From a bacterium (GTDB taxonomy: Bacteria; Bdellovibrionota_C; UBA2361; OMII01): a stretch of DNA of 7,774 bases. The notes below the pieces were generated by a model that did no database searches, was not told the DNA's origin, and saw nothing but the letters and a program-made list of their open reading frames with translations. The translations under genes were made by a program, and so were the position numbers. The DNA lies in contig JAFMIS010000115.1 of the NCBI GenBank assembly GCA_017853915.1, positions 1-7,774 on the forward strand, in the 5' to 3' direction. The number at the start of each line of letters is the position of its first letter. Positions within the stretch are counted from its first letter, which is position 1. This document shows positions 1-6,972 of the stretch, one piece after another.

Positions 1-1197
1 GAGAAGATTCGGTCCCGGTTTATCAGAGGCGCTGTAGCCGTGTTTTGTCAGCAGCCCATCGATGTACACATCTATCAATTCAGATTTTGGAAGTTCGTGC
101 AGCGCTGCGGAAACCGCGGCTCCGTGCTGCCTCGCAAAGTCATCAGGATCTACATCATCGGGAAGAAAGCACGCCGCCACATCAATCTCGGCGTTACGTG
201 CCACCATGAAGCTTTTAGCGGCAGCGGCGCGCCCAGCGGAATCTCCGTCGAACAATAAGTGAACTCGACTACACAGTCCGCTGAAGCGCTTGATGTGTTG
301 CTCAGTCATCGCAGTACCACAACAGGCCACGACATTCTTGACGCCGCGCATCGATAACCCAACAACATCCATGTACCCCTCAACGACGTACACCTCTCCC
401 GCCTCGCGAATCGAGCCCATGGCTTGCGGAAATCCGTAGAAGGTTTTGCTCTTGTGATAAATCGGGGTTTCAGGAGAGTTAAGATATTTCGGGGCCTGCT
501 GCTCGTAGCTTGGATCGAGCACGCCTGGCACTATTCTACCACCAAAACCCGCGATGCGCTTGGAATCGACATAGATCGGGAACACCAATCGCGAGCGGAA
601 CATCTCATACAGATCACCGGAACTCGTCCGGCGAACCAATCCCGAAGAGAGAATCAACTCCTCGTCGAATCCCGCTTTTTTTAGACTATCGAGTAAGAGC
701 CCTTTTTGATTTGGGCTGTAGCCAATTCCAAAGGTGTTGATTGCCTCGGCGGTAAGCCCTCGTTTCTTGAGGTACTCACCCACCTTCGCGAATTCACCCT
801 GGCCTTTTTTGACCTGCATGAGAGAGTGCCGAAAGAAATTCTGCGCGGTTTGACACACGGCAAACAACTTCTCTCGATCCACTGAGGGTCCCGTTGATTT
901 GTTTGAGTCATACTTCAGCTCAATACCAAACCGACCGGCTAAGAATTCCACCGCGTCAGGAAAACTCATAGCTCGCGAGCTCATCACGAACGAGATGACA
1001 TTTCCGAATGCCCCACATCCGTAACAGTTATACGTATTAGACTGCTCCCTCACGAAGAACGAGGGAGAGCGTTCGGAATGAAACGGACAGAGCCCCGAGT
1101 AGTACGCTCCAGAGCGACGAAGCTTTACCGTCTCGGAGACGACATCGACGATGTTGGCGTCGGATTTAATCCGTTCGATGCTTTCTTTAGAAATCAC
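1..1197 (-). CDS. dnaG: DNA primase DnaG, N-terminal 399 residues (3' end beyond the window)
   Basis: DnaG makes the RNA primers for lagging-strand synthesis and normally binds the replicative helicase through its C-terminal domain, which lies outside this window. Visible in order: a CHC2 zinc domain with C37, H40, C58 and C61; the RNA polymerase core with MFRSR at 199-203 and GFGGR at 217-221; then Toprim with EGYMD at 273-277 (catalytic Glu) and DGDSAGR at 317-323 (metal-binding Asp pair). These positions fall within a few residues of those in E. coli DnaG. The GTG start at 1197-1195 gives the usual primase N-terminus (MISKESIERIKSDANIVDVV); no ATG lies between it and the in-frame stop at 1234-1236. 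The only Shine-Dalgarno-like run, AAGGA at 1220-1224, is about 21 nt upstream, unusually far. It follows greA after 134 nt. The frame is open throughout, with no frameshift seen. Identification is secure; only the exact start is in doubt. Confidence 0.97.
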   Translation of the reverse strand, partial: MISKESIERIKSDANIVDVVSETVKLRRSGAYYSGLCPFHSERSPSFFVREQSNTYNCYGCGAFGNVISFVMSSRAMSFPDAVEFLAGRFGIELKYDSNKSTGPSVDREKLFAVCQTAQNFFRHSLMQVKKGQGEFAKVGEYLKKRGLTAEAINTFGIGYSPNQKGLLLDSLKKAGFDEELILSSGLVRRTSSGDLYEMFRSRLVFPIYVDSKRIAGFGGRIVPGVLDPSYEQQAPKYLNSPETPIYHKSKTFYGFPQAMGSIREAGEVYVVEGYMDVVGLSMRGVKNVVACCGTAMTEQHIKRFSGLCSRVHLLFDGDSAGRAAAAKSFMVARNAEIDVAACFLPDDVDPDDFARQHGAAVSAALHELPKSELIDVYIDGLLTKHGYSASDKPGPNLL

Positions 1198-1235
1198 GGC
1201 TCGCAGTCTGAGAAAAAAATCCTTCCGCCGCGGTT

Positions 1236-1286
1236 AGCTCTAGGCCTAAGCTCGCTCAGAGGGATTTCGTGCCCAGTACTGTAGCA
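1236..1286 (-). promoter_or_regulatory. Possible dnaG leader signals: extended -10-like site and palindrome
   Basis: Between greA and dnaG, the minus strand has TGCTACAGT at 1286-1278, which resembles an extended -10 element (TGn plus TACAGT), without a good -35 at 16-18 nt. Further downstream, 1252-1236 reads AGCTTAGGCCTAGAGCT, a near-perfect palindrome around TAGGCCTA interrupted by one extra G. It could be an operator or an RNA hairpin in the dnaG leader. No poly-U tract directly follows it, so it is not a simple intrinsic terminator. Weak evidence; dnaG could equally be read through from greA. Confidence 0.22.
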
Positions 1287-1331
1287 CAACCCGCTTACAG
1301 AACACACTAAAAGGCCGTAAGACTGTCGGAA

Positions 1332-1832
1332 TCAATCGGATACGCTCTCGGTAGTCTCCGCGTATAACACAAAGATCTCGACTACCTCATATTCGCGCGC
1401 GCCGGTCGGGAGCGGAACTTTTACTACATCCCCGATCTCTTTTCCTATCAGGGCCTTACCCAACGGAGCTTCAAATGATATCCAGCCCTTCTCAATGTCC
1501 GATTCCTCAGCGCCGTAGATACTGATAACGCGTTGATCGCCAGAGTCGATATCCTCAATCTTAACACTTGCTCCAAACACCACTCGCGAGGGCTCTCCTA
1601 GTTTTCGTGGATCAATCACCTCAGCCATGGCGAGCCGGGCCTCGATATCGCGGATCTTGGCCTCCGTCATCCCCGACTTCTCCTTGGCGGCGTCGTAGTC
1701 GCCATTTTCTGAGAGATCTCCGTGACCACGAGCAACCTCAATCGCGCGCGCCAACTCGGGTCGCATCGCTTTGAGTTTCATAAGCTCTGATCGCAACGTG
1801 GCGTAGCCACGCGGGGTCATTGGTCGTTTCAT
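1332..1832 (-). CDS. greA: Transcription elongation factor GreA
   Basis: GreA enters the RNA polymerase secondary channel and stimulates cleavage of backtracked transcripts. The 166-residue product has the two expected parts. An N-terminal coiled coil (about 1-75) carries the acidic tip GDLSENGDYDAAKE, with D39 and E42 matching the Mg-coordinating Asp and Glu of E. coli GreA. A C-terminal FKBP-like domain (about 80-156) ends in the family pattern PLGKALIGKEIGDVV...REYEVVEI. It is slightly longer than the usual 158 residues because of a short acidic tail. The start MKRPMTPRGY is typical, and GGAG lies 6 nt upstream of the ATG. The gene begins 12 nt after efp stops, so it is very likely co-transcribed with gltX and efp. 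The acidic tip marks a cleavage factor rather than a Gre-like inhibitor such as Gfh1, whose tip differs. Confidence 0.96.
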   Translation of the reverse strand: MKRPMTPRGYATLRSELMKLKAMRPELARAIEVARGHGDLSENGDYDAAKEKSGMTEAKIRDIEARLAMAEVIDPRKLGEPSRVVFGASVKIEDIDSGDQRVISIYGAEESDIEKGWISFEAPLGKALIGKEIGDVVKVPLPTGAREYEVVEIFVLYAETTESVSD

Positions 1833-1844
1833 TATCGACTCCGC

Positions 1845-2399
1845 TTACGCCCTGCTCTGATACTCGCCGGTCTCAGTATTGATGATGACTTTGTCACCAA
1901 TGTTTACAAACTGAGGCACGGTTAGCTGAAGCCCAGTATCAGTCTTCGCTGGCTTTGGTGAATTGGTCGCGGTAGCCCCTTTGAGACCTGGCTCTGTCTC
2001 AGCGATTACAAGCGTCACAGTCTGAGGGAGCTGAATCCCAATCGGGTTCTCCTCATACATGGAGAGCTGAACCTGCATACCCTCTTGAACGTAGTACTTA
2101 CCACTTCCGATCTGCTCTTCAGAGATATTGACCTCCTCAAAGGTCTCTGAGTTCATGAAGTGAAACCCGTTCTGATCAGCGTACAGAAAGGTCGCGGCCT
2201 GATTAAACACATCAGCGGTCTCAATATCCTCAGTCGAGCTGAAGCGCTGCTCCATCTGTGTGCCCGTCATAAGGTTTCGCAGCTTCATGTGCACCATCGC
2301 GCGAAGGTTGCCTGGGGTATGGTGGTGAAAATCCATCACACTGAAGAGGTTGTTCTTGAACTTAATGACGGTTCCACGTCTTACATCTTTAGCTTTCAT
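1845..2399 (-). CDS. efp: Elongation factor P with Asn at the decoding-loop tip
   Basis: EF-P binds between the ribosomal P and E sites and relieves stalling at polyproline. The 184-residue protein has the three-domain layout: a KOW-like domain 1 (about 1-64), an OB domain (about 65-128) and a C-terminal OB domain (about 129-184) with the diagnostic GLKGATA and the closing TGEYQSR. E. coli has PGKGQ, with the modified Lys34, at the domain 1 loop; here the loop reads HTPGNLRA, placing Asn31 at the lysine position. It therefore cannot carry beta-lysine, 5-aminopentanol or rhamnose in the usual way unless a neighbouring Arg (R33) serves. It is closer to canonical EF-P than to YeiP/EfpL. The ATG is preceded by AAGGA 5 nt away, overlapping the gltX stop codon. 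It is tightly spaced with gltX (8 nt) and greA (12 nt). Confidence 0.95.
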   Translation of the reverse strand: MKAKDVRRGTVIKFKNNLFSVMDFHHHTPGNLRAMVHMKLRNLMTGTQMEQRFSSTEDIETADVFNQAATFLYADQNGFHFMNSETFEEVNISEEQIGSGKYYVQEGMQVQLSMYEENPIGIQLPQTVTLVIAETEPGLKGATATNSPKPAKTDTGLQLTVPQFVNIGDKVIINTETGEYQSRA

Positions 2400-2404
2400 A
2401 CATA

Positions 2405-2409
2405 TCCTT
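2405..2409 (-). promoter_or_regulatory. efp ribosome binding site overlapping the gltX stop codon
   Basis: The minus strand reads TAAGGATATGTATG. The TAA ends gltX and its last two bases form part of the AAGGA Shine-Dalgarno of efp, 5 nt from the ATG. This arrangement suggests translational coupling of gltX and efp and supports a shared transcript. Confidence 0.7.
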
Positions 2410-3895
2410 AGTTACTACCTGGAATCAGATTAAGTGTCTCTCGCAGCCGAGATAGTACCCTATCCTTACCCAGCACTGCAAACGACTCAAACAAAGGTGG
2501 CGTCACCGTCTTTCCCGTGACCGCGATCCGCAGCACCACGAAAGCAGGGCCGGCCTTGAGCCCTAATTCAGTCGCAACCCCCCTGAGTACTTGATCAATC
2601 CCCGCGACCGAGAAATCCTCAAGTACTTCCAGAGCCGCTATCGAGCGGGTCAAAACTTCACGTGCCTTCGCCGCGTCCATGCCTTTTTGGAACATCGCGT
2701 CCATCTGACGCTCAAGGGGCCTCTCCGCCAAGAAGTCCACCATCGGGGCGATCTCGGTTAACATCTTTACCCGCTCCTGCACGTGCGGAGCGATCGCCGC
2801 GAAGAGTTCCGCGGGGAGCTCAAGATTCGCCGCTTTCAAAAATGGCTCCGCACGCTTAATAAAATCGGATAGTTCAAGCTTGCGGATGTAGAGGCCATTC
2901 ATCCACTCAAGCTTAACCGGATCGAACACTCCGCTCGCCTCGTTCATCCCATTCAAGGAGAATTGCGCGATCAGCTCGTCCCGAGTGAAAACCTCCTGGT
3001 CGCTCCCCTGTCCGGGAGCCCATCCGATCAACGACACATAGTTCAACACAGCCTCCGGCAGAAACCCCTTTTCCCGGAGTTCACTCGACTTTGCCGCGCC
3101 CGTTCGTTTTGACAGCTTCTTACCATCTGGACCGTTTACAACGGGCAAGTGAGCAAACACAGGCGGCTCCCATCCGAGCGCTTCGTACAGCAAGAGGTGG
3201 ATCGGCGCTGACGAGAGCCACTCGATTCCTCGCAGCACATGGGTGATCTTCATGTCGTGATCATCAACCATCGCGGCGAGGTGATAGGTCGGAAACCCGT
3301 CGCTCTTTAGAAGCACGGTATCTCGAAGTGGAACCGTCTCCCAATGCACCCGTCCGCGAATAGCATCATGGAATGTCACGCTACGACGCTGAGGGATCTT
3401 AAAGCGCACGATGTGTTTTGCATCCGCTGATACGTTTCGCGTGCGGCAGTATCCCGAATATCCTGGAGACTCTTTCCGCGCCATCTGCTCAAGTCGTTCA
3501 CGCTCCAACATCTCTGGAGTGCAATCACAACGATACGCGAATCCTGTGGCGATCAACTGCTCCGCGACCTCCTTGTAACGGGGAAGACGGTGACTCTGTA
3601 CGTATGGACCACACGGGCCACCCACATCAGGCGCTCCGTCCCAATCCTCGCCTAACGCACGCAATTCGGCCCGACTCGGCCCCTCATCGATCTGAATGCC
3701 GAACCATCCAAGCTCTTCGATGATAAATCGGATCGCTCCCGGCACCGTGCGCTCCCGGTCAGTGTCCTCGATACGAAGAAGGAACTTTCCACCGTGGTGT
3801 TTGGCTAAGAGCCAGGCGAAGAACGCCGTGCGGAATCCACCCATATGCTGGAAACCGGTGGGCGATGGAGCGAATCGAGTGCGAACCTCTGTCAT
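2408..3895 (-). CDS. gltX: Glutamyl-tRNA synthetase
   Basis: This class I synthetase charges tRNA-Glu in the cytoplasm. The 495-residue product has the ATP-site motif PSPTGFQHMGG, with the HIGH equivalent H17-M-G-G20; FLLRIEDTDRERT (38-50), typical of GluRS; the anticodon-side FDPVKLEWMNGLYIRK; and the KMSKS equivalent KLSKR at 260-264. C123-x-C125 and Y146-x3-C150 form a zinc-binding-like set with the spacing of E. coli GluRS, although the fourth ligand (His in E. coli) is Thr here. There is an extra segment, roughly 75-97, before the conserved GPYVQSHR. ATG is preceded by AGGA 8 nt upstream, and a strong promoter sits 28-56 nt upstream. It heads the gltX-efp-greA cluster. Whether it is discriminating (Glu only) or also charges tRNA-Gln cannot be decided here, since no glnS or gatCAB is in view. 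Confidence 0.97.
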   Translation of the reverse strand: MTEVRTRFAPSPTGFQHMGGFRTAFFAWLLAKHHGGKFLLRIEDTDRERTVPGAIRFIIEELGWFGIQIDEGPSRAELRALGEDWDGAPDVGGPCGPYVQSHRLPRYKEVAEQLIATGFAYRCDCTPEMLERERLEQMARKESPGYSGYCRTRNVSADAKHIVRFKIPQRRSVTFHDAIRGRVHWETVPLRDTVLLKSDGFPTYHLAAMVDDHDMKITHVLRGIEWLSSAPIHLLLYEALGWEPPVFAHLPVVNGPDGKKLSKRTGAAKSSELREKGFLPEAVLNYVSLIGWAPGQGSDQEVFTRDELIAQFSLNGMNEASGVFDPVKLEWMNGLYIRKLELSDFIKRAEPFLKAANLELPAELFAAIAPHVQERVKMLTEIAPMVDFLAERPLERQMDAMFQKGMDAAKAREVLTRSIAALEVLEDFSVAGIDQVLRGVATELGLKAGPAFVVLRIAVTGKTVTPPLFESFAVLGKDRVLSRLRETLNLIPGSN

Positions 3896-3903
3896 GACGT
3901 AGT

Positions 3904-3907
3904 TCCT
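3904..3907 (-). promoter_or_regulatory. gltX ribosome binding site
   Basis: AGGA on the minus strand, 8 nt upstream of the gltX ATG. It supports the chosen start, which also gives the canonical GluRS N-terminus (RTRFAPSPTG) within a few residues. Confidence 0.6.
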
Positions 3908-3922
3908 GAGTAAATCGGTGAA

Positions 3923-3951
3923 AATATAGACTATTCGGGCGCATGTGGCAA
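3923..3951 (-). promoter_or_regulatory. Sigma70-type promoter for gltX-efp-greA
   Basis: On the minus strand TTGCCA (3951-3946) and TATATT (3928-3923) are separated by exactly 17 nt. Each hexamer matches the consensus (TTGACA, TATAAT) at 5 of 6 positions. Transcription would start near 3916, giving a leader of about 20 nt that just contains the gltX Shine-Dalgarno. Position and spacing make this the best promoter candidate in the window. It separates the gltX cluster from ligA. Confidence 0.7.
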
Positions 3952-3964
3952 AACCGTAGAGTAT

Positions 3965-3993
3965 CCCAACGGTTGGGGCATGTGGTTGGGCAT
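3965..3993 (-). repeat. Short hairpin and 13-nt-period direct repeat after ligA
   Basis: The minus strand holds CCCAACCGTTGGG (3977-3965), which can fold as a 5-bp stem with a CCG loop. The plus strand shows GGTTGGGGCAT at 3971-3981 and GGTTGGGCAT at 3984-3993, an imperfect direct repeat. The hairpin lies about 40 nt past the ligA stop and could weakly terminate ligA transcripts, but there is no U tract directly after it. Confidence 0.3.
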
Positions 3994-4018
3994 ACCAGGG
4001 CGTTCCCCTACGATGACC

Positions 4019-6070
4019 TCAGAACATCTTGAGCAACTCATCTTCGCTTAAAATCGCGACTCCCAACGCGCGCGCGTTATCCAGCTTTGAGCCAGGGCTC
4101 TCTCCCGCCACCACAAAACTGGTTTTCTTGCTCACTGACGAGGACACCTTTCCGCCATACTCCACTATCTTCTCCTCAGCCTCTTTGCGACTCATCGAGG
4201 CAAAGGCTCCAGTGAGAACGAAAGTTTTTCCGGAAAGTGTCGCGGCTTTTTTCTGATCGATAGTTATCTCAGCCGGACGCACCCCCCGCTCACGCAGAGC
4301 TCGAACCAACTCCTGCTCGTTTTCATCACTTAGAAAGGACGCTATTGAATGGGCGGTCTCTGGCCCGATCTCATCAACCGTCAAAAGCTCCTGCTCTGTG
4401 AGCTTCATAAAGCTCTCTATGTTTTTACAATGTCGCGCTAACACCGCCGCGGTTTTGCTCCCAACATGTCGAATACCCAAAGCAAAGATAAACCTATCAA
4501 GTGGTCGGGTTTTACTCTGTTCAATTCCATCAACGAGGTTTCTACTCGACAGCTCTCCCATGCGCGGAAGCTTTTGAAGATCTTCTACCCGCAAAGAGTA
4601 CAATGAGGGAAGATCACGGACCACGTTGTGCTCCACGAGGAGCGCCACCATCTTATCTCCAAGCCCCTCGATATCCATCGCGTCCCGAGTCGCGAAATGA
4701 AGGATTCTATTGTGCAGTTTGGCGGGGCACTTCGCATTCGGGCAACGAATCACCGCCTCCCCCGGCACTCGCTCCACCGATGATTCACACTCCGGACAAC
4801 GGGTTGGAAACTTAAAAGCCCGCTCATTGCCGGTACGGGCCGCCGTCACTGGAGCGACAACGGCCGGAATTACATCTCCCTGCCGACGAACAACGACGCT
4901 ATCTCCGATCAGCACCCCTTTCCGCTCGATCTCATCCTGATTGTGCAGGGTAGCGCGCGACACAATAACACCCCCCACTCGGACTGGTTTTAAAACTGCC
5001 ACCGGGGTGAGAGCTCCGGTTCTTCCTACCTGGATGATGATGTCCTCTAAAACCGTCACCGCCTCGACCGGTTTAAACTTGGCCGCAATCGCCCAGCGCG
5101 GCGATCGTTGACGAAAACCGAGCACTTTTTGAAGTCGCGTGTCGTTTACTTTAATGACAATACCATCGACCTCAAACGGAAGTGAGTCACGCTCAGCCTC
5201 AGCCGCCTGGTACGCCGATACAAGTTGCGACACACCCCGCACAACACGAAAGCCCGGTGAGATCGAGAAACCAAACGACTCAATCGTTTTCATCGCGTCG
5301 TTCAAGGGCCGGGCGTTGATATCAACGAGCTTGCGGTGCTCACTCTCTACCACCCCCAAGCCGTAGGCAAAAAACCACAAGGGGCGCTTGGCTGTCTCCT
5401 GCGGGTCAAGCTGTCGAAGACTTCCGGACGCGGCGTTTCTTGGATTAGCGAAACTCTCCTCCCCACGTGCCACCCGCTCAGCGTTAAGCGCTTCGAATTC
5501 GCGCTTCCGAAACAGCACCTCTCCGCGAATCTCACAGGTGCCTTGGGGCTCAGACTCCTCTCGTAATTTGAGAGGGATAGCCTTGATTGTGCGAACATTC
5601 GATGTGACATCCTCGCCTATGGTGCCATCACCTCGAGTAGCGGCCTGTATCAACAATCCGTTCTCATAGGTCAGGGCCACGGCCACTCCATCAAATTTAA
5701 ATTCAACCGTGTACTCGATATCGCTCTGCTCAATCCCCTCCTTGGCGAGAAACCTCCGCACCTGGTCGTCGAAAGACCGCAGCTCCTCTTCATTCATCGC
5801 ATTGTCTAACGAGAGCATCGGAATTCGATGCCGCACGGTGGCAAACCCCTCAAGAGGCTTGCCGCCCACTCGCTGAGTCGGAGAATCACTCCGAACGTAT
5901 TCAGGATGCGCGTGCTCTAATCGCTGCAGCTCACGAAACAGCTCATCGTACTCCGCGTCGCTGATAGTTGGCTGCGAGAGGACGTAGTAACGATAGGCAT
6001 GCTCATTAAGCGATGAAACGAGCTCATCGACGCGAGCTTTGATGGTCTTTGAGGCATGGGTTTGACTCAT
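4019..6070 (-). CDS. ligA: NAD+-dependent DNA ligase LigA
   Basis: LigA seals nicks using NAD+, joining Okazaki fragments and completing repair. All domains are present in 683 residues: the NAD-binding Ia domain at the start (HAYRYYVLSQPTISDAEYDEL, about 24-44); adenylation domain with EFKFDG at 123-128, where K125 is the nucleophile, followed by GEVLFRK and DGIVIK; OB fold with GRTGALTPVAVL; a four-Cys zinc finger (C425, C428, C443, C448); helix-hairpin-helix repeats (about 465-580); and a C-terminal BRCT domain (about 610-683). Most LigA proteins have KLDG where this one has KFDG, a conservative change. The only start compatible with the frame is the ATG at 6070, since no other start codon occurs before the upstream stop. 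It has no clear Shine-Dalgarno; GGAG lies more than 20 nt upstream. It probably has its own promoter in the 250-nt gap on its right. Length and motifs are normal, so it should be functional. Confidence 0.97.
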   Translation of the reverse strand: MSQTHASKTIKARVDELVSSLNEHAYRYYVLSQPTISDAEYDELFRELQRLEHAHPEYVRSDSPTQRVGGKPLEGFATVRHRIPMLSLDNAMNEEELRSFDDQVRRFLAKEGIEQSDIEYTVEFKFDGVAVALTYENGLLIQAATRGDGTIGEDVTSNVRTIKAIPLKLREESEPQGTCEIRGEVLFRKREFEALNAERVARGEESFANPRNAASGSLRQLDPQETAKRPLWFFAYGLGVVESEHRKLVDINARPLNDAMKTIESFGFSISPGFRVVRGVSQLVSAYQAAEAERDSLPFEVDGIVIKVNDTRLQKVLGFRQRSPRWAIAAKFKPVEAVTVLEDIIIQVGRTGALTPVAVLKPVRVGGVIVSRATLHNQDEIERKGVLIGDSVVVRRQGDVIPAVVAPVTAARTGNERAFKFPTRCPECESSVERVPGEAVIRCPNAKCPAKLHNRILHFATRDAMDIEGLGDKMVALLVEHNVVRDLPSLYSLRVEDLQKLPRMGELSSRNLVDGIEQSKTRPLDRFIFALGIRHVGSKTAAVLARHCKNIESFMKLTEQELLTVDEIGPETAHSIASFLSDENEQELVRALRERGVRPAEITIDQKKAATLSGKTFVLTGAFASMSRKEAEEKIVEYGGKVSSSVSKKTSFVVAGESPGSKLDNARALGVAILSEDELLKMF

Positions 6071-6320
6071 GCAGATGTTGTACCGCGGAACTCCATCGAT
6101 GCCCAGTCCCCCACGTCACATCGCGACGCGAAGTCCGTGCGGCGTTTCGTGCGGACGGGGCTTGGATCACGTTCGTCAGAACTACGGACGGCCGCATATA
6201 ACTGACAACAACGAGGGTCCGATTACTAGCGGAGTTATTGAATTAAATCCCAATGCAGGCCTCTGGCCCGCATATTTTAAGAGCCTAGCTCTCGTAACGC
6301 GATTTCATGAAATGCTCGGC
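6071..6320. other. Intergenic gap between lipoprotein gene and ligA
   Basis: About 250 nt without a supported gene. It holds two hairpins close to the lipoprotein stop (6253-6293, listed separately). Closer to ligA, the minus strand has a GC-rich segment with short inverted repeats: GTCCG and CGGAC about 14 nt apart (6155-6132), and TCGCGTCGCGA near 6120-6130. A TTGTCA -35-like hexamer occurs near 6208-6203, but no good -10 follows at 17 nt, so I do not call a ligA promoter. A plus-strand open frame crosses this gap but shows no recognisable protein. Confidence 0.5.
6253..6293 (-). terminator. Tandem hairpins after the lipoprotein gene, possible terminator
   Basis: Reading the minus strand, 6293-6279 can form AGAGC-TAG-GCTCT (5 bp plus a terminal G-U) followed by TTAAAAT. 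Next, 6273-6253 forms ATGCGGGCC-AGA-GGCCTGCAT, a 9-bp stem with one G-U pair and a 3-nt loop. Both lie 28-68 nt beyond the lipoprotein stop. The second, stronger stem is followed by ATTGGGATTT rather than a clean U tract, so intrinsic termination is uncertain. An RNA-stabilising 3' structure is an alternative. Confidence 0.35.
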
Positions 6321-6788
6321 CTAGCGGGCCACGCAGCCCAGACCGCTGTCGAGTCGCACATCCCTGCACCCACGACGACGCTCTTCTGGAGAACACTTTC
6401 TCTCGCTCGGGCTAAAACCTGGAGGACATCGCTCTTGAGATGGTCGAGGCATCGGCGGGGGAAGATACTGTGGCTGATTGTCACGCTCTCTCTCTAACCG
6501 CTCCCGCTCTCGTTCGAGACGCTCACGCTCTTTCTCTAACTCCCGACGCTCACGACGATAGTAGTCGTTATTGCCGTAGCCGTTTCCGTAGTAAGGCTGA
6601 TTTCCGTAGTAGGGTCCTGAGCCATAGCCGGGTCCAGATCCATAGCCGGGTCCACCATACGGGTAGCCGCTGTTACCATACCCGTAGCCGTTTGGGTCAT
6701 TAAGTGGAGCACAGCCCACAAAGCTCATCACTCCGACGAGACCTACTACCTGCACCGCTTTTGAAAATGAAGATAAACTCTTTGCCAT
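6321..6788 (-). CDS. Small modular lipoprotein: Gly/Tyr hexad repeats, Arg/Glu helix, Cys-rich tail
   Basis: I do not recognise a named family. The 155-residue product starts with a type II signal peptide (K3, hydrophobic 11-23) and a lipobox FVGC with C26 as the lipidation site, so it should be anchored to a membrane. The mature part has three blocks: residues 33-77, rich in Gly and Tyr, with hexads such as GPGYGS and PYYGN; residues 78-103, almost only Arg, Glu and Leu, with L84, L91 and L98 at heptad spacing, likely a charged helix or coiled coil; and a tail with C121, C132, C141 and C152, which could form two disulfides in the periplasm. PPPMPRP joins helix to tail. It stands alone: 250 nt from ligA, 296 nt from pnuC. 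The Shine-Dalgarno is weak (AAGAG). The lipobox, plausible codons and clean start argue that it is real despite the low complexity. A structural, envelope or peptidoglycan-associated role is only a guess. Confidence 0.72.
   Translation of the reverse strand: MAKSLSSFSKAVQVVGLVGVMSFVGCAPLNDPNGYGYGNSGYPYGGPGYGSGPGYGSGPYYGNQPYYGNGYGNNDYYRRERRELEKERERLERERERLERERDNQPQYLPPPMPRPSQERCPPGFSPSERKCSPEERRRGCRDVRLDSGLGCVAR
6583..6654 (-). repeat. 18-nt tandem repeats encoding Gly/Tyr hexapeptides
   Basis: Within the lipoprotein gene the DNA repeats with an 18-nt period. CCATAGCCGGGTCCA occurs exactly at 6622-6636 and 6640-6654, and TTTCCGTAGTA(A/G)GG at 6583-6596 and 6601-6614 (plus-strand letters). The period equals six codons, so copy-number change keeps the frame and would lengthen or shorten the Gly/Tyr block. 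Slippage or unequal recombination could make the length vary between strains. Confidence 0.75.
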
Positions 6789-6946
6789 AACGATCTCTTA
6801 ATACCCTCGGCGACCAGAGGCAACTACAAAAACTAACTAATTGGTCACGAGCACTTAGACATCAATCATGCTCAGTTTATTCATCCAGGAAGACCTCCAA
6901 GCCCCCAATGCGCGGCGCTTTTCTCGGTTGCTCCTAGCTCACACCT

Positions 6947-6969
6947 TGGCCAGCAATTGCGTTTGGCCA
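6947..6969. repeat. TGGCCA inverted repeat around GCAATTGC
   Basis: Two copies of the self-complementary hexamer TGGCCA (6947-6952 and 6964-6969) flank the 8-nt palindrome GCAATTGC (6953-6960). The pair can form a 6-bp stem in RNA from either strand, or act as a protein-binding site. It borders the left end of the four-copy repeat array. Confidence 0.45.
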
Positions 6970-6972
6970 CCG

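Noticed and set aside
3418..3723. Plus-strand frame of 101 codons opposite gltX
   Set aside because: It is entirely antisense to a well-supported GluRS coding sequence. Similar plus-strand frames opposite ligA (4501-4815, 5388-5669) are rejected for the same reason.
6069..6497. Plus-strand open frame of 142 codons crossing the ligA-lipoprotein gap
   Set aside because: It starts inside the ligA start region, has no Shine-Dalgarno, and its second half is antisense to the lipoprotein gene. The translation resembles no family I know and its composition is erratic.
6536..6721. Alternate minus frame within the lipoprotein gene (Thr/Met-rich)
   Set aside because: It is the second reading of the same 18-nt repeats and has no start signal. 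The frame with lipobox and cysteines explains the locus.
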